This document shows, one piece after another, positions 28,394 through 41,165 of a DNA stretch of 64,000 nucleotides. The translations under genes were made by a program, and so were the position numbers. A model generated the notes under the pieces. The model saw nothing but the letters and a program-made list of their open reading frames with translations, made no database searches and was not told the DNA's origin. Position 1 is the stretch's first letter. The number at the start of each line of letters is the position of its first letter. Location of the stretch: assembly GCA_945910005.1 (NCBI GenBank), contig OX246746.1, positions 37,350,305 through 37,414,304 of the forward strand, given 5' to 3'. The DNA comes from Isoperla grammatica. Taxonomy: Eukaryota; Arthropoda; Insecta; Plecoptera; Perlodidae.

Positions 28394-29262
28394 CCGACGC
28401 TGCACGCATTGCGCGCTGTTGCCAAGTGGCATTACGCTGAGTTACGCTGCTCAAGTCACGCTGCACGCATTGCGCGCTGTTGCCAAGTGGCGTTACGCTG
28501 CTCAAGTCACGCTGCACGCATTGCGCGCTGTTGCCAAGTGGCGTAACGCTGAGTTACGCTGCTCAAGTCACGCTGCACGCATTGCGCGCTGTTGCCAAGT
28601 GGCATTTCACTGAGTTACGCTGCTCAAGTCACGCTGCACGCATTGCGCGCTGTTGCCAAGTGGCGTTACGCTGAGTTACGCTGCTCAAGTCACGCTGCAC
28701 GCATTGCGCGCTGTTGCCAAGTGGCGTTACGCTGCTCAAGTCACGCTGCACGCATTGCGCGCTGTTGCCAAGTGGCGTTACGCTGAGTTACGCTGCTCAA
28801 GTCACGCTGCACGCATTGCGCGCTGTTGCCAAGTGGCATTACGCTGAGTTACGCTGCTCAAGTCACGCTGCACGCATTGCGCGCTGTTGCCAAGTGGCGT
28901 TACGCTGAGTTACGCTGCTCAAGTCACGCTGCACGCATTGCGCGCTGTTGCCAAGTGGCGTTACGCTGCTCAAGTCACGCTGCACGCATTGCGCGCTGTT
29001 GCCAAGTGGCGTTACGCTGAGCTACGCTGCTCAAGTCACGCTGCACGCATTGCGCGCTGTTGCCAAGTGGCGTTACGCTGCTCAAGTCACGCTGCACGCA
29101 TTGCGCGCTGTTGCCAAGTGGCGTTACGCTGAGTTACGCTGCTCAAGTCACGCTGCACGCATTGCGCGCTGTTGCCAAGTGGCGTTACGCTGCTCAAGTC
29201 ACGCTGCACGCATTGCGCGCTGTTGCCAAGTGGCGTTACGCTGAGTTACGCTGCTCAAGTGT
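28394..29262. repeat. CpG-rich minisatellite with 51- and 61-bp units
   Basis: The core GCACGCATTGCGCGCTGTTG and CCAAGTGGCGTTACGCTG repeats about 15 times. Long units carry an extra 10 bp (ACGCTGAGTT). The order of long and short units repeats every 234 bp (three long, one short) between 28,480 and 28,948. GC and CpG content is far above the surroundings. Confidence 0.93.
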
Positions 29263-29729
29263 TCGACTCAATTAGCCTGTAAAGCCTGTAAAGCGTGAGC
29301 ATTTTAGGTGTTTTACTTTTATTCGTGTAATCAAAATTACTTTCTGTGTCAAAATGTTGCAATTATGCGAGCTTTAGATAAAACCCAGATACACAGATAT
29401 TCCTAAAAATAAGGTGCTTATTACATACAATTATTTGAGATATTATTGAATTTGCGTAATTTAATCCCAACACAATCAATTTGGCAATCTTTTTTTGGGA
29501 ATATCTATAATGTAGATCATGATATTATTACTCCTGCATCATTACACAAAATGTGACAGTGAGCGGTATTTTAAAGATACGAAGTTGAATCTTAAAATCT
29601 CATACTTTTCAAGGTGTCCAACACTCAAATGTATAAATATTTTTTGTTCAATTTGCACTATTTTATTGCATTAAAGAACTTAAATAACTGAGAAGGTTAA
29701 TCAAACTTTATAAGCATTATTTTGAAAGG

Positions 29730-30012
29730 TTTTGAGCGGGGAAGCCCTAAATAGTGACACCAGTTCGCACTTATAGGTGGCACACCAGCTTTACCTGATG
29801 TGTCCCTCTTCAGGTGACTAAGATAGGTTATTAGGGTGTTTGGATAGTTGGTCGGGAATCTCCGAGGTCCATTAGTAGGACTCAATCCCAGCATTTACCT
29901 TTACGACTGAGGAAAACCTCGGAAAAAGCCTTGTCTGGACTGCCAGTGGCCGGAATCGAACCGGCGAACTCCCGAATTAGAATCTCGTGTTTTACCGCTG
30001 AGCCACCTCTAT
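29730..30012 (-). mobile_element. tRNA-derived SINE (minus strand)
   Basis: On the minus strand an A box (TGGCTCAGCGGTAAAAC) leads to a B box (GGTTCGATTCC, 29,952-29,962), then GGACAAGGCTTTTTCC and GAGGTTTTCCTCAGTCG, a motif shared with the SINE at 0.8 kb. It is the clearest tRNA-SINE here. The 81-bp array starts next to its 5' end. Confidence 0.7.
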
Positions 30013-30053
30013 CATTGCATGCGTATGGTCCTCACATAGACAAGCCACGGTTC

Positions 30054-30711
30054 CACTTGAGCGTACACTCACACTAGCGCTGTATGTGAGCCTAGAGAAA
30101 AGATATACTACTACTATTCCAATGTCTTTGGGTTCACTTGAGCGTACACTCACACTAGCGCTGTATGTGAGTCTAGAGAAAAGATATACTACTACTATTC
30201 CAATGTCTTTGGGTTCACTTGAGCGTACACTCACACTAGCGCTGTATGTGAGCCTAGAGAAAAGATATACTACTACTATTCCATGGTCATTGGGTTCACT
30301 TGAGCGTACACTCACACTAGCGCTGTATGTGAGCGTAGAGAAAAGATATACTACTACTATTCCAATGTCTTTGGGTTCACTTGAGCGTACACTCACACTA
30401 GCGCTGTATGTGAGCGTAGAGAAAAGATATACTACTACTATTCCAATGTCTTTGGGTTCACTTGAGCGTTCACTCACACTAGCGCTGTATGTGAGCGTAG
30501 AGAAAAGATATACTACTACTATTCCAATGTCTTTGGGTTCACTTGAGCGTACACTCACACTAGCGCTGTATGTGAGCGTAGAGAAAAGATATACTACTAC
30601 TATTCCAATGTCTTTGGGTTCACTTGAGCGTACACTCACACTAGCGCTGTATGTGAGCCTAGAGAAAAGATATACTACTACTATTCCAATGTCTTTGGGT
30701 TCACTTGAGCG
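30054..30711. repeat. 81-bp minisatellite, eight copies
   Basis: The unit contains CACTTGAGCGTACACTCACA, CTAGCGCTGTATGTGAGC and AAAGATATACTACTACTATT. Copies are nearly identical. Because 81 is a multiple of three, both strands read open as 27-residue repeats; this is a by-product and not evidence for a protein. Confidence 0.95.
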
Positions 30712-31000
30712 TGTACTATTATAGTGTACGCCCACAACTGCGGCTTGACTAGTCGTTCCAGATTGATCCAGGAGAAACTTAACCTCTGCGCATGATTCAT
30801 ACAAGGAAGTAAACTGTTACGAAATAATGATGGTGTTTGCAATGGTAAAAAAATGCCGCATAAATTAGAAATTGTTGAGTTGTATTAGTTATTAGATTTA
30901 AGTCGCCGCCTACTGTGCATAGCGTACGCAGTGATGTAATGATAATATAGTGTTGGGTTATAGGCGCAAGGCATCTCGACACGAGATATACTATTAGTCC

Positions 31001-31318
31001 CAGTGGCGTACGCAGAAATATATATTACGGGGGGGGGGGGGGGGGGAGGCTGTAGCGCCGCAGGCAATTAAAAAACTTTTTTTTTAAATGGCTTTAATGT
31101 GTTTTAGAAAAGGTTAAGATACATTTCTGAACGGGATACAATTACATACATACACTATTATACACATTTCACATTCGTGAGTGTTTTCTGTGTAAGCAAA
31201 TAGATAAATTAACACGTAAAAATATTTAATTTGTTGGTGATTTGCAGAGTAGAAAATTTAAGCTGGGATTTCGTGGGGGGTGCTGGGGGGCTCCAGCTCC
31301 CTCATAGATACGCCACTG
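31001..31318. mobile_element. hAT-type MITE with poly-G tract
   Basis: It begins CAGTGGCGTACGCAG and ends TACGCCACTG. The flanks are ATTAGTCC (30,993-31,000) and ATTAGTTC (31,319-31,326), an 8-bp target duplication with one mismatch. A run of about 18 G lies near its left end. Confidence 0.8.
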
Positions 31319-31356
31319 ATTAGTTCTATGCACAGTGTCCACAGGTGAACGATAGA

Positions 31357-31989
31357 AGGTAGAAGGATATTATGGTATTTGTGGGACTCAGTCACATGGC
31401 TGAGGGAAACAGCGGGAGTCGAACCCATGCCCGCCAGGTAGAAGGATATTATGGTATTTGTGGGACTCAGTCACATGGCTGAGGGAAACAGCGGGAGTCG
31501 AACCCATGCCCGCCAGGTAGAAGGATATTATGGTATTTGTGGGACTCAGTCACATGGCTGAGGGAAACAGCGGGAGTCGAACCCATGCCCGCCAGGTAGA
31601 AGGATATTATGGTATTTGTGGGACTCAGTCACATGGCTGAGGGAAACAGCGGGAGTCGAACCCATGCCCGCCAGGTAGAAGGATATTATGGTATTTGTGG
31701 GACTCAGTCACATGGCTGAGGGAAACAGCGGGAGTCGAACCCATGCCCGCCAGGTAGAAGGATATTATGGTTTTTGTGGGACTCAGTCACATGGCTGAGG
31801 GAAACAGCGGGAGTCGAACCCATGCCCGCCAGGTAGAAGGATATTATGGTATTAGTGAGACTCAGTCACATGGCTGAGGGAAACAGCGGGAGTCGAACCC
31901 ATGCCCGCCAGGTAGAAGGATATTATGGTATTTGTGGGACTCAGTCACATGGCTGAGGGAAACAGCGGGAGTCGAACCCATGCCCGCCC
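31357..31989 (-). repeat. 79-bp tandem array carrying a canonical Pol III B box in each unit
   Basis: Eight nearly identical units. On the minus strand each has GGTTCGACTCC, an exact match to the B-box consensus GGTTCGANTCC, followed by TTTCCCTCAGCCATGTGAC, which resembles the region after the B box in the SINE at 29.9 kb. No A box is evident. It looks like an amplified piece of a tRNA-derived SINE. Confidence 0.9.
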
Positions 31990-32249
31990 GAACGAGAGAG
32001 AAATGAGAGACACACAGCGATGAAAGGCGAACTGAAGCTGAATACAGCCCCAGTATTATTCAAAGTCGGGCTCAGCCATGAGTTAATCAGCTATAATTAA
32101 GTGAAAGATGGGACACTCACAGAGCTCTGCACTTTCACTTCAATTATCCGACCCTTAGAACAATGTACGCGCTTCAGTTTGATAGGAATTAGCATCGGAT
32201 ACAGATTCATGAATTAACCATTGAGAGCTTTACGCTCACGTATGGGTGT

Positions 32250-32326
32250 GAGTGAGTGAGTGAGTGAGTGAGTGAGTGAGTGAGTGAGTGAGTGAGTGAG
32301 TGAGTGAGTGAGTGAGTGAGTGAGTG
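32250..32326. repeat. (GAGT)n tetranucleotide microsatellite
   Basis: About 19 uninterrupted TGAG units abutting the next MITE. Confidence 0.95.
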
Positions 32327-32330
32327 CGGG

Positions 32331-32848
32331 CAGTGACGTATCCAGGGGGGCTCGGTACATGGGCTTGCCCCCCCCCCCCCCCCGAAATCCAAGCTTTAAT
32401 CATACTCTGACAATCATCTAAATTTACTCAAAAAACTAAATTCGTTTACGTATCAATTTCTATATTTGCTTAGGCAGGAAACACTACCGAAAGTGAAATT
32501 ATATATTAAATTGGAAGGTAAGTTTTGTATGTGTAATGTATAACATGTAATGTTTGTAATATAAACCGTTAAACCACTCATGTAGGCTTTCGCGGCCCGA
32601 ATCAATTAATGAACTTGGCTTCCGGGTAACACGCCGCGTCGATCACTGCTAAAAACCTGACGTGGCTAAACCGGCAGCCAAGATCACTTTAAAAAATACG
32701 GACTTTTTAAAATTACCTGCGGCGCTATTGTGAGGGGCCTGCCCCCCCCCCCCCCCCCCCCATTGTATTGTTTGTGGAGCAGCTTTTTACAGTTATGTCC
32801 TACTCTGGGGAGTAGTACCCCCGAAGTATATTCCTGCGTACGTCACTG
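32331..32848. mobile_element. hAT-like MITE with two poly-C tracts
   Basis: It begins CAGTGACGTATCCAGG and ends CCTGCGTACGTCACTG, the same end family as the element at 31.0 kb. The 8-bp flanks (AGTGCGGG and AAAGCGCG) match only partly. Poly-C tracts lie at about 32,369-32,383 and 32,742-32,760. Confidence 0.65.
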
Positions 32849-32984
32849 AAAGCGCGTATCAGCCTAGGTAATGGTGCTGCAGACGGTAGGATAACTTATG
32901 AGAATAGGAAATAAATTATCCAACTGGTCTAAAATTATGACTTATAATATTATTATGAAACCACACTAAGAGTTCTGTAATGCT

Positions 32985-33475
32985 GTTCAGGAAGACATGG
33001 TAAATTTACAAAGGTTGCAAAACAAATTCATGAGAGATATACTAAAGTAACGAAGGGATACTCCATTGCATCAATGCTAAAGAAACTTGAATTGTTGAGT
33101 GTGCAAGAGACTGTAAATAAATATAGCATTAGCATCCTATGTATTTATACATAAAATTACGTTGGGTGCCGTACAACAGTATTTAGAGAATAAGATAAAC
33201 TATGTAGGCAATAAGCATAGATATGAAACTATAGAGAAGGTGCTCATGATGATAATAATTTGTATCTTGATCACTCTAACTCTAATGTAGTGAGTAACAG
33301 TTGATTTTATAAGAGTGTCAGAGAATATAACGAATTACCTTTACAAATCAGGGAAAGAATGTAAATGGTTTTAAAGTAAAAATCATTGACTGTATTAAGT
33401 ATAAGATGAAATTTGTAATGTATGTATGTACTTAAATAGCAACTGTGCTAAATAAATAAAGATTTCAATTGAAGA
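32985..33475 (+). mobile_element. 3' end of a degraded non-LTR retrotransposon
   Basis: Reading across frames gives LQRLQNKFMRDILK, RRDTP, MLKKLELLSVQETVNKYSI and, further on, LPLQIRERM. This is the typical stretch after the reverse transcriptase in jockey/CR1-like elements. It ends with AATAAATAAAGATTTC. Several stops and frameshifts are present. Confidence 0.6.
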
Positions 33476-34198
33476 CCAGTGCTGTCTTCAACAGCTTAGC
33501 ATGTTATGTAATGTCTTGTTGTGAATACGTCAACCATATCAACGCAACGAGGCCTTGACACCAACATGATCTTGGCTTATTACATCGTTCCTAACCGAAG
33601 ATGAGTCAAGTGATGTGATGGAAATATTGCATCATATTGTTGCAACCTGATTTCTGGCAATGATCGTGTTTTACTGGCTATTTCTTCAAGAGTTCCATTT
33701 CCTAGACCCACCTTGTTGCATAGTTAACTTTAAGTATACCACGTGGAAATACGTTGAGCAGTTACGAATATGTAAAACAAGTTCATCGAGATATCATTGC
33801 TTACATCCAGATATTCAACATTTTGTAAACATAAATTCTGCCTTATGGATTATAAAAGCAAACCTGATTATAATGGCAGTATAACGTTTTCCAATATGCA
33901 AATTAAATTAACTTTAAAAGTGTTCATGTGATTTTGTTATTGCTATTGATACCAGTATGATCCGAACAGATTCGTGAGTATTGGATATAACAGGTCCAAT
34001 ACAATTATAGTGTATATTCATATTGTTATGACTTAGAATTCGTGAAGCATTTGAGAGTTTTAGCAAAACATACAATATTAACTACTTGCTAAAATGGAAA
34101 GTGATTATATATCTTTTTCAAGTGTTTGGACCTATAGAGCCTATATTTACTTTTGAAATCCACAAAAATGTAATGAACATGCTTAAGCCTCTACCATA
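33476..34198. other. AT-rich DNA, nothing recognised
   Basis: No coding, repeat or TE signature seen. Confidence 0.35.
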
Positions 34199-34354
34199 AT
34201 TGTCGGCAACGGGATCGCAATCGTAAATTATCTCTTTTCTCAAGCTAAATCATTACGACATTACGATTATATTGTGAACGCGTCGCCATAAGAACCATGT
34301 GAGTTGACTTTTTCACGATTTCCGAATTGCGATTGCAATCCCGATACCGACAAT
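34199..34354. mobile_element. Short MITE with 25-bp inverted repeats
   Basis: Left end ATTGTCGGCAACGGGATCGC and right end (inverted) ATTGTCGGTATCGGGATTGC match at most positions. Length 156 bp. Superfamily and target duplication unresolved. Confidence 0.65.
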
Positions 34355-37300
34355 ATTGTGTTTGTGACTTTACAGACAGACTAAATGCAAACAGAGAAAG
34401 TGTTAAGCTAGCTACACAAATACAGCTTGGATTGGTTTAATTAACTAAACCGTAGTATTAATGTTTAAGAGGGAAGGACCACATAGAGATATTGTTACAT
34501 TACGCCATCATGTCAAGTGTGAATGTGTAACGAGCGTAATAGCAGTGTGGCCAACCTCTGCGCACACACATCGTCCAGTTGGATGTGACGTCATTCACGC
34601 CACGACTGGTGAAAGTATAGGATGTTTTTTTATAAAACTTATTTGCTCTTATTCTTAGCGTGGATTAGGAAATCTGGCTCCGATTCAGATTATTCAAAGA
34701 TTTTCAATGCACTTATTACTCGCGCAGCGTTTCCCTTTAGATACGTGTTGTGGACTGTCCCTTGTTGGACACACTAAGAGACTTCCATCATTATTAGTAA
34801 TATGCAATTAACAAAATACAAGTGCAAAGCTCAGGTATTTCTGCAGGTACAACGAATTTGGATACTTTTTTCTGTGTAACATCAATAAACGAAGATATTT
34901 TAGTTATATAGAAACTAACTAAATTGCTATCGTCGTAGTTCAGGTTTCAGTACAATTAATGCTAATATTTAATGTATATCTTGAACTCTCACCTGTGGTT
35001 ATGTTGGAAGAAAACATCAACAAGCAGAAAATGTCCTTCAAATTAAGGGTACATTCAACTCCAGGTTGTTTATATAATTGTATATGTTCATTGCTATATT
35101 TAGTATTAAATTACTTTCAGTATGGGTTTGCAGTCACTCTTTATGTTTGGAGCGGTGCTCTTTTCTGCCAACCCCTATTCAGTATTATAAAATATGGCAA
35201 TAGGAATATTTAATAAATAAATAAATAAATTCCTAAGCATTTTAAAATGTGGTATTCGTTTTGATTTTGTGGCTATTTCGTGGCTCTCCAGAACTCCAGA
35301 ACTCATCGAAGTGATTGTATTGTATTGCGCAGTGAAATGATAATATCAAGCTCTGTAAACATTCCTAGAGTAGATCTAACTCTTAAACATTGCAAAAACT
35401 GTCACGTACAGAACTCATGCATTAAGACATAAAGACATTCTACTAGTACAATGTGCATGCGGAGTTCAACACTGCAAAACATTTGATCGAATTTAAGCAT
35501 TTCTAATTTAGCTCTGTACACTCAACGGGGCCTACAGATTACATAACAATTTCTTAGAGCCAGTTTCACTACCTAGAGTCCTAGAACATTATGTATGTCA
35601 CAATATACAAGCATGCACATTGATGCAGTGATTTTGTTAGTGATGCAAGCGAAACAACAGTGGCAACAAATTGGGCACTTTTACTACTGATAATTATGAC
35701 TGTAAAATCAGATATAATTATTTCCAACGACGTTCAATATAGTCTAGGGTGACGCGAGCCGCGCCCATGTAACATGAACATGTTGCAACATTTGAAAGCG
35801 GGAGCTTAGGACCAGTTTTGCACCGGCTATTACGACCTACGTTCGATCAACGGCATTGTTATACATTTTGATTATGAGCAAGTAAAAAACACAAAACTAT
35901 CAAAATGTGATAATTCTATCATGACCTTGTCGATTGAAGAGAGTGCCCGAGCGACGGACAGCGTCGTGACTGCAAACCGAGAAGTGAACGCATTGCACAG
36001 TGTAGTCCACTAGTCCAGCGGTCAAGCAGCTCTCCTTCGCATGACTTTCTTTCTCTTCACCATAAATCATGGTTACACGTAGGTAATAATTGCGGCCAGA
36101 TGAAAGCGAAAGTGCTCAGGTTTAGTTGAGGCGAGCCGTTCAAACTGTCATAACTCCGATATGATGTGATGTGTTGTCAAGCATTACTCGGCTCGCGCTG
36201 CTGACTTCCATTAGCAATACGACTAAACCAGTAACACAGTTGACATATTAGAGCAGCTGTGAGAGGGGGCGAAACTAGGCCAATAGTGTGACCTTCACAG
36301 ATTTACCTGAATGATTTTGAAGGTTTTAGATGTGGTTAGGGTTATATATATGCGTAATATTGATTTTGTCACTCAACGAAGAGATAGTTCTTTCTTTTAG
36401 AAATTGTAGTTTGAACAAATGTTTTCATTCCAAAATGTGCAAAATTATTGCACCTTAAACATATTGGAATATTAAAATAAAAAAAAACATTGACTTACTA
36501 AAGTTTAATCCTTCTTTTCTCCGACAGTTTTTTAAACACTATTTTATACCACTATTTGTGTCAGAGGAAATTCTTGTCCATGTCTTAAAACATTCCAACA
36601 TATCATCTTTTCAATAATACAGAATATTGTTTAACCCCCCCCCCCCCCCATAACATTGTAGTTATAATTTTGTTTCATTATAAGTTTTAATATGTAAATG
36701 TAATATGTGGATGAGTTTTGTATTATAAATGTATTTTATATTAATTCGTTGTTTTTTAAAGATTGATATAAGATTGATTTTCTTCTAACAAGTAATTTAA
36801 TAGACTAATAAACGCTCGGTACTGATGTTGATTGATGCGGATGTCCTTGATATTTACTACTGATGAGTATTAATTTAAAGTATCCTTACTACTGTCTATG
36901 CATCCTGTCATTTATCAATGTAGCTAATAACATATTTTTTTCTATTAAAGATAATCGTGAAATAAGAAGTAAGATGTTAAGAACCTGAGATTGGTTCAAA
37001 CCCAATACACAGAAAATAAAAGTGTATTTTATTGAAAATGCTACATTTCGATTATGCCATATTTTTAAATACGAAAAGTGTGAAATTGATAATTGGCTGC
37101 ATTTTCGGTTACGCCAAGTCACCACGATAATCAGTGAGCAGGGCTTTCATGCACATGCTTTTTATTAACCGTTTGGAAATGTAAGGCCATCGACTTCACT
37201 GGTATTTGAAAGGTAGACACTTTTAAAACCTTTACTTAATTAAATCGTGCTATAATTGATTTGATCAGTTTCAATGTACCTAACGCTTGTGTATTGTATT

Positions 37301-37365
37301 GTTTTATTTTAGCGTTGGACATTTCATTTAACTGTTTATTAAAACAGTATATTTTCATCAGGGCT
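34355..37365. other. Mostly unrecognised DNA, with one CpG-richer block
   Basis: The stretch 35,740-36,260 has more GC and CpG than its surroundings and could be a promoter or 5' exon region, but I found no supported start or splice site. A poly-C run lies at about 36,634-36,648. Confidence 0.35.
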
Positions 37366-37612
37366 GCATGTCCACCTACCTTGCGGAACACCTTGCATGT
37401 CCACCCACCTTGCGGAACACCCGATTTCGGTTTGTTAAAATTGCTTTTAAATGGTATTTAATTGTCATCCTATAGAGAATGTAATGCTCTTTCTTATGAA
37501 TGGTATTTTATTCCAATCAATATTTACGTTCATCAGATTTTCTATATTATGTGTGAAGTGTGTCCAGCAACATCACATTACAAAAGGTAATTAAGCACAT
37601 CTAAAAAAACAG
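37366..37612. repeat. Copy 1 of an unnamed dispersed repeat
   Basis: Shares with 40,916-41,165 a doubled CCTTGCGGRACACC motif, AATGCTCTTTCTTA, GTGTCCAGCAACATCAC and ACAAAAGGTAATTAAG in the same order and spacing. Non-coding. Confidence 0.7.
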
Positions 37613-37857
37613 AAGTAGGAGCAAGGAAACATTCATAACAAACAAACACTAAAATTCTCTACTGGATGACATATTTTGATTTACATTTGGGACAATTTAA
37701 ATACATTTTAAACAATTTTAATAAAGAAATCGGGAGTTCCGCTGGCTGGGGGGACACACAACCTTCATCTGCATCATGGCATCATTTGCTTGTGCATTTA
37801 TGTGTCCCGGGATCAACAGTGACACCCAAGGTCTAATTGATCTCCGCCTAGCTGAGG

Positions 37858-38179
37858 CTCGTCAACTCCCAAGTTAGGTCGTCGCAAGAGAACCAAAGCC
37901 ACCATTTTGTAGCTCACTACAAAAACAGATTTTATAAACAAAACACACACAACACAATTGTGGAACGCTGTAGACCATGTGAACTAATACTTAAAACATA
38001 AGTATGACACATTTTGATAGAATGCAGTAATTTAAAGTGTTGTGATTTTATGTTTTTAGAACATAATTTAATTTGACATAAGTCATTTGTTTTCTTTCAC
38101 GTTTTTCCCCATTTGAATAACATGTGACTTTTAAAATTGTGGAACGGACTGCGACGACCTAACTTGGGAGTTCGACGAG
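37858..38179. mobile_element. MITE with 29-bp inverted repeats
   Basis: Left end CTCGTCAACTCCCAAGTTAG followed by GTCGTCGCA is inverted at the right end with one extra base. Length 322 bp. AATTGTGGAACG occurs inside near both ends. Target duplication unresolved. Confidence 0.7.
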
Positions 38180-39438
38180 TTACGCTAGGAAGGACTCATA
38201 CCCTGCAGTGAGTAACATCAACATGGTTCATACTCACACCCTGCAGTGACGGGTATGTTATCTAACAATTAAATTAAACAACACGCTGTGTTATGAAACT
38301 CTTTCATTATTAAAACAAAGAGAACTGATAATTAATGTAACGGTAAACATACAAGAATCTAACAATGATACGGTTGGGTTCGCAAGAGCTTTATTATTTA
38401 AATTATAAGAGCCAAATAAGCCTTATTAACACAATATGATCAAATAAGGGATATATAATATGCCTACCTGGAATTTCATATCTTTACAGCAGCACATTAA
38501 ACCAATTAAAAATTAAATATTAAATTTCATCACTTTCTTGCGGCCTTGAGCGTAAAGCCGTAAACTATTTGAACGAGTGATATAATCATTTCTGTTAGAA
38601 CACACATCACTTTTTTGTAGATATCATATATCCTGGTGGAGCTATGAAAATATGTCTGCGAAAAATCACAAAACTTAGTAAAAGTATAATTTTAATGTAA
38701 AATTTGTTGAAAATATCGTGGGTTGAAAACCGGCCTATTTATACTATCTCACGTAATGGCTTGCAAAAGTTTCTAGTTGTAAGCGTAGTTTAACATGTAC
38801 AGACCCGCAGGGGCCTAGACTAGGCGTCTGTAGCAATAGCAATATACACGGTATTGGGCATGTATTAGTAAAGTTTACTGAGGAACCTAATCAATATTAT
38901 TCTGAACCAATACTCAGATAATATCGCCGCTAGCCATCTGAGCTTATGAAAACATAATGTTTAACGCACAGTGTTTACCTTCCATAGTATTTAATGTCAC
39001 CTTTTGGCTGTCGTACAGGGTCATAGTAGTGTAACTACTATTTAAGTGGCATTCAAATATTTTAATTACACGTCTTGTCGTAGGGTTTTCTTGTTTTAGA
39101 CTAGATACCAATTTAAACCTTGGCTTGTATCTGCAATTAGTTTTTGTTCTAGAAGCGGATGGTTTCACGTATATTGCGTTCCAAATCGCATTTCTTGTGC
39201 ACCATGCAACGAAGTCACTATCACCTCAAACCTTGAGCTATATTATGTTTTATACTCATATTAACACATACATTTACAAAGTGAAATATAGCTCGGCGTG
39301 TAAAATATCTTGGAAATGCAATTAAAGTGCTATAACCAATCAGATTGCATAAGAAGAAAGGGTGAAATGCAACTATGAGATTATATGTTGAGATACATTC
39401 GAGGGATAATGGATGAATGTATATGAGTTGAGATAAAG
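38180..39438. other. AT-rich DNA, nothing recognised
   Basis: No supported gene, repeat array or transposon end. Confidence 0.35.
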
Positions 39439-40275
39439 AAGGTGTGTACAAGACCCATGCGAGTGATGGTGATGTGATGGAGGTGTGTACAAGATACATG
39501 CGAGTGATGGTGATGTGATAGAGGTGTGCACAAGATACATGCGAGTGATGGTGATGTGATAGAGGTGTGTACAAGATACATGCGAGTGATGGTGATGTGA
39601 TAGAGGTGTGTACAAGATACATGCGAGTGATGGTGATGTGATGGAGGTGTGTACAAGATACATGCGAGTGATGGTGATGTGATGGAGGTGTGCACAAGAT
39701 ACATGCGAGTGATGGTGATGTGATAGAGGTGTGCACAAGATACATGCGAGTGATGGTGATGTGATAGAGGTGTGCACAAGATACATGCGAGTGATAGTGA
39801 TGTGATAGAGGTGTGTACAAGATACATGCAAGTGATGGTGATGTGATGGAGGTGTGCACAAGATACATGCGAGTGATGGTGATGTGATAGAGGTGTCTAC
39901 AAGATACATGCGAGTGATGGTGATGTGATAGAGGTGTGTACAAGATACATGCGAGTGATGGTGATGTGATAGAGGTGTGTACAAGATACATGCGAGTGAT
40001 GGTGATGTGATAGAGGTGTGTACAAGATACATGCGAGTGATGGTGATGTGATAGAGGTGTGCACAAGATACATGCGAGTGATGGTGATGTGATAGAGGTG
40101 TGTACAAGATACATGCGAGTGATGGTGATGTGATAGAGGTGTGTACAAGATACATGCGAGTGATGGTGATGTGATAGAGGTGTGTACAAGATACATTCGA
40201 GTGATGGTGATGTGATAGAGGTGTGCACAAGATACATGCGAGTGATAGTGATGTGAAAGAGTGGTGTACAAGATC
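39439..40275. repeat. 41-bp minisatellite, about 20 copies
   Basis: The unit contains GAGGTGTGTACAAGATACAT and GCGAGTGATGGTGATGTGAT. It has no stop codon on the minus strand in any frame, so it reads as very long false proteins. Confidence 0.95.
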
Positions 40276-40915
40276 CACGCAAGGTAATTCATTTCCTAGG
40301 GGAACCAACGTTCCAAACGTCAAATCATTCTAAGTTAATCAACACGATTCAACACGTTATATCAGCTAGGCCTATAACATCTATAACACCACGAATTTGC
40401 CGAACTACATTTTAACAGGAAGGTTGTCCTATAAAATGTATAGTGGCCGTTGATTATTGTAAGAATCTAATGCTTTCCTCCTCTCAAGTACATCATTAGT
40501 ATTAATTAATTTTCAAGGGTAACACGCAATGATGAATCATATTCAATGGCAAAATAGTTACTATACTGTTGTAAATACGCGTATTGTCCGATGGCGCTGT
40601 CATAAATTAGTCAAGCACTCTTGAATTCATTTCTATAGAAGTCACAACAATACCCACACCTGACAGATTTATGTACTGCCTAAACTTTACAATGGAACTT
40701 ATACAAGCGCTTATGAGTTGTATCAACCTTGACGCAACGAGGGAGCGAAGCGCGTAAGTCTACTCTCAATGCTTCCTTCGAGAACTGAACGTCTTTATGA
40801 AGTAAGTCACGTTATTCTAAGTGTCTTCAATATGTTTTACAATCGATTTGCAACTTGCAACGTTTTCATCGAATAATACAAATAATTTGTAGGTATCGCG
40901 CCTGTATGTTCATCA

Positions 40916-41165
40916 GCCTTGCGGGACACCCGCCTTGCGGGACACCCGATAACGGTATGTTAAAGTTACTTTAAAATGGTTATAAATTGTGCCAAATGAA
41001 AATCAAAATATGTTTTCCTATACAGAATTAAATGCTCTTTCTTAAGAATGTTTTTGTATTCCAATAAATATTTCAGTTTTGTAGATGTTCTTAATTAGGT
41101 GTGAAAGGTGTCCAGCAACATCACTTTACAAAAGGTAATTAAGAACATCTGAAAAACGTAACTTT
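40916..41165. repeat. Copy 2 of the unnamed dispersed repeat
   Basis: Matches 37,366-37,612. Its 3' part forms a hairpin: AGATGTTCTTAATTA pairs with TAATTAAGAACATCT around a loop containing GTGTCCAGCAACATCAC. Confidence 0.7.

Noticed and set aside
28394..29262. CRISPR-like array
   Set aside because: There are no unique spacers between repeats; units are directly tandem. Eukaryotic context also argues against it.
28263..29275. Series of overlapping open frames with CSSHAARIARCCQV repeats
   Set aside because: Translations of the 51/61-bp array with frame changes at each unit-length switch.
29992..30804. Open frames on both strands with 27-residue repeats
   Set aside because: Explained by the 81-bp tandem unit, and partly by a SINE at the left end.
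39221..40323. Open frames of 353 and 316 codons with HHHHSHVSCTH repeats
   Set aside because: By-product of the 41-bp array, open in several frames at once.
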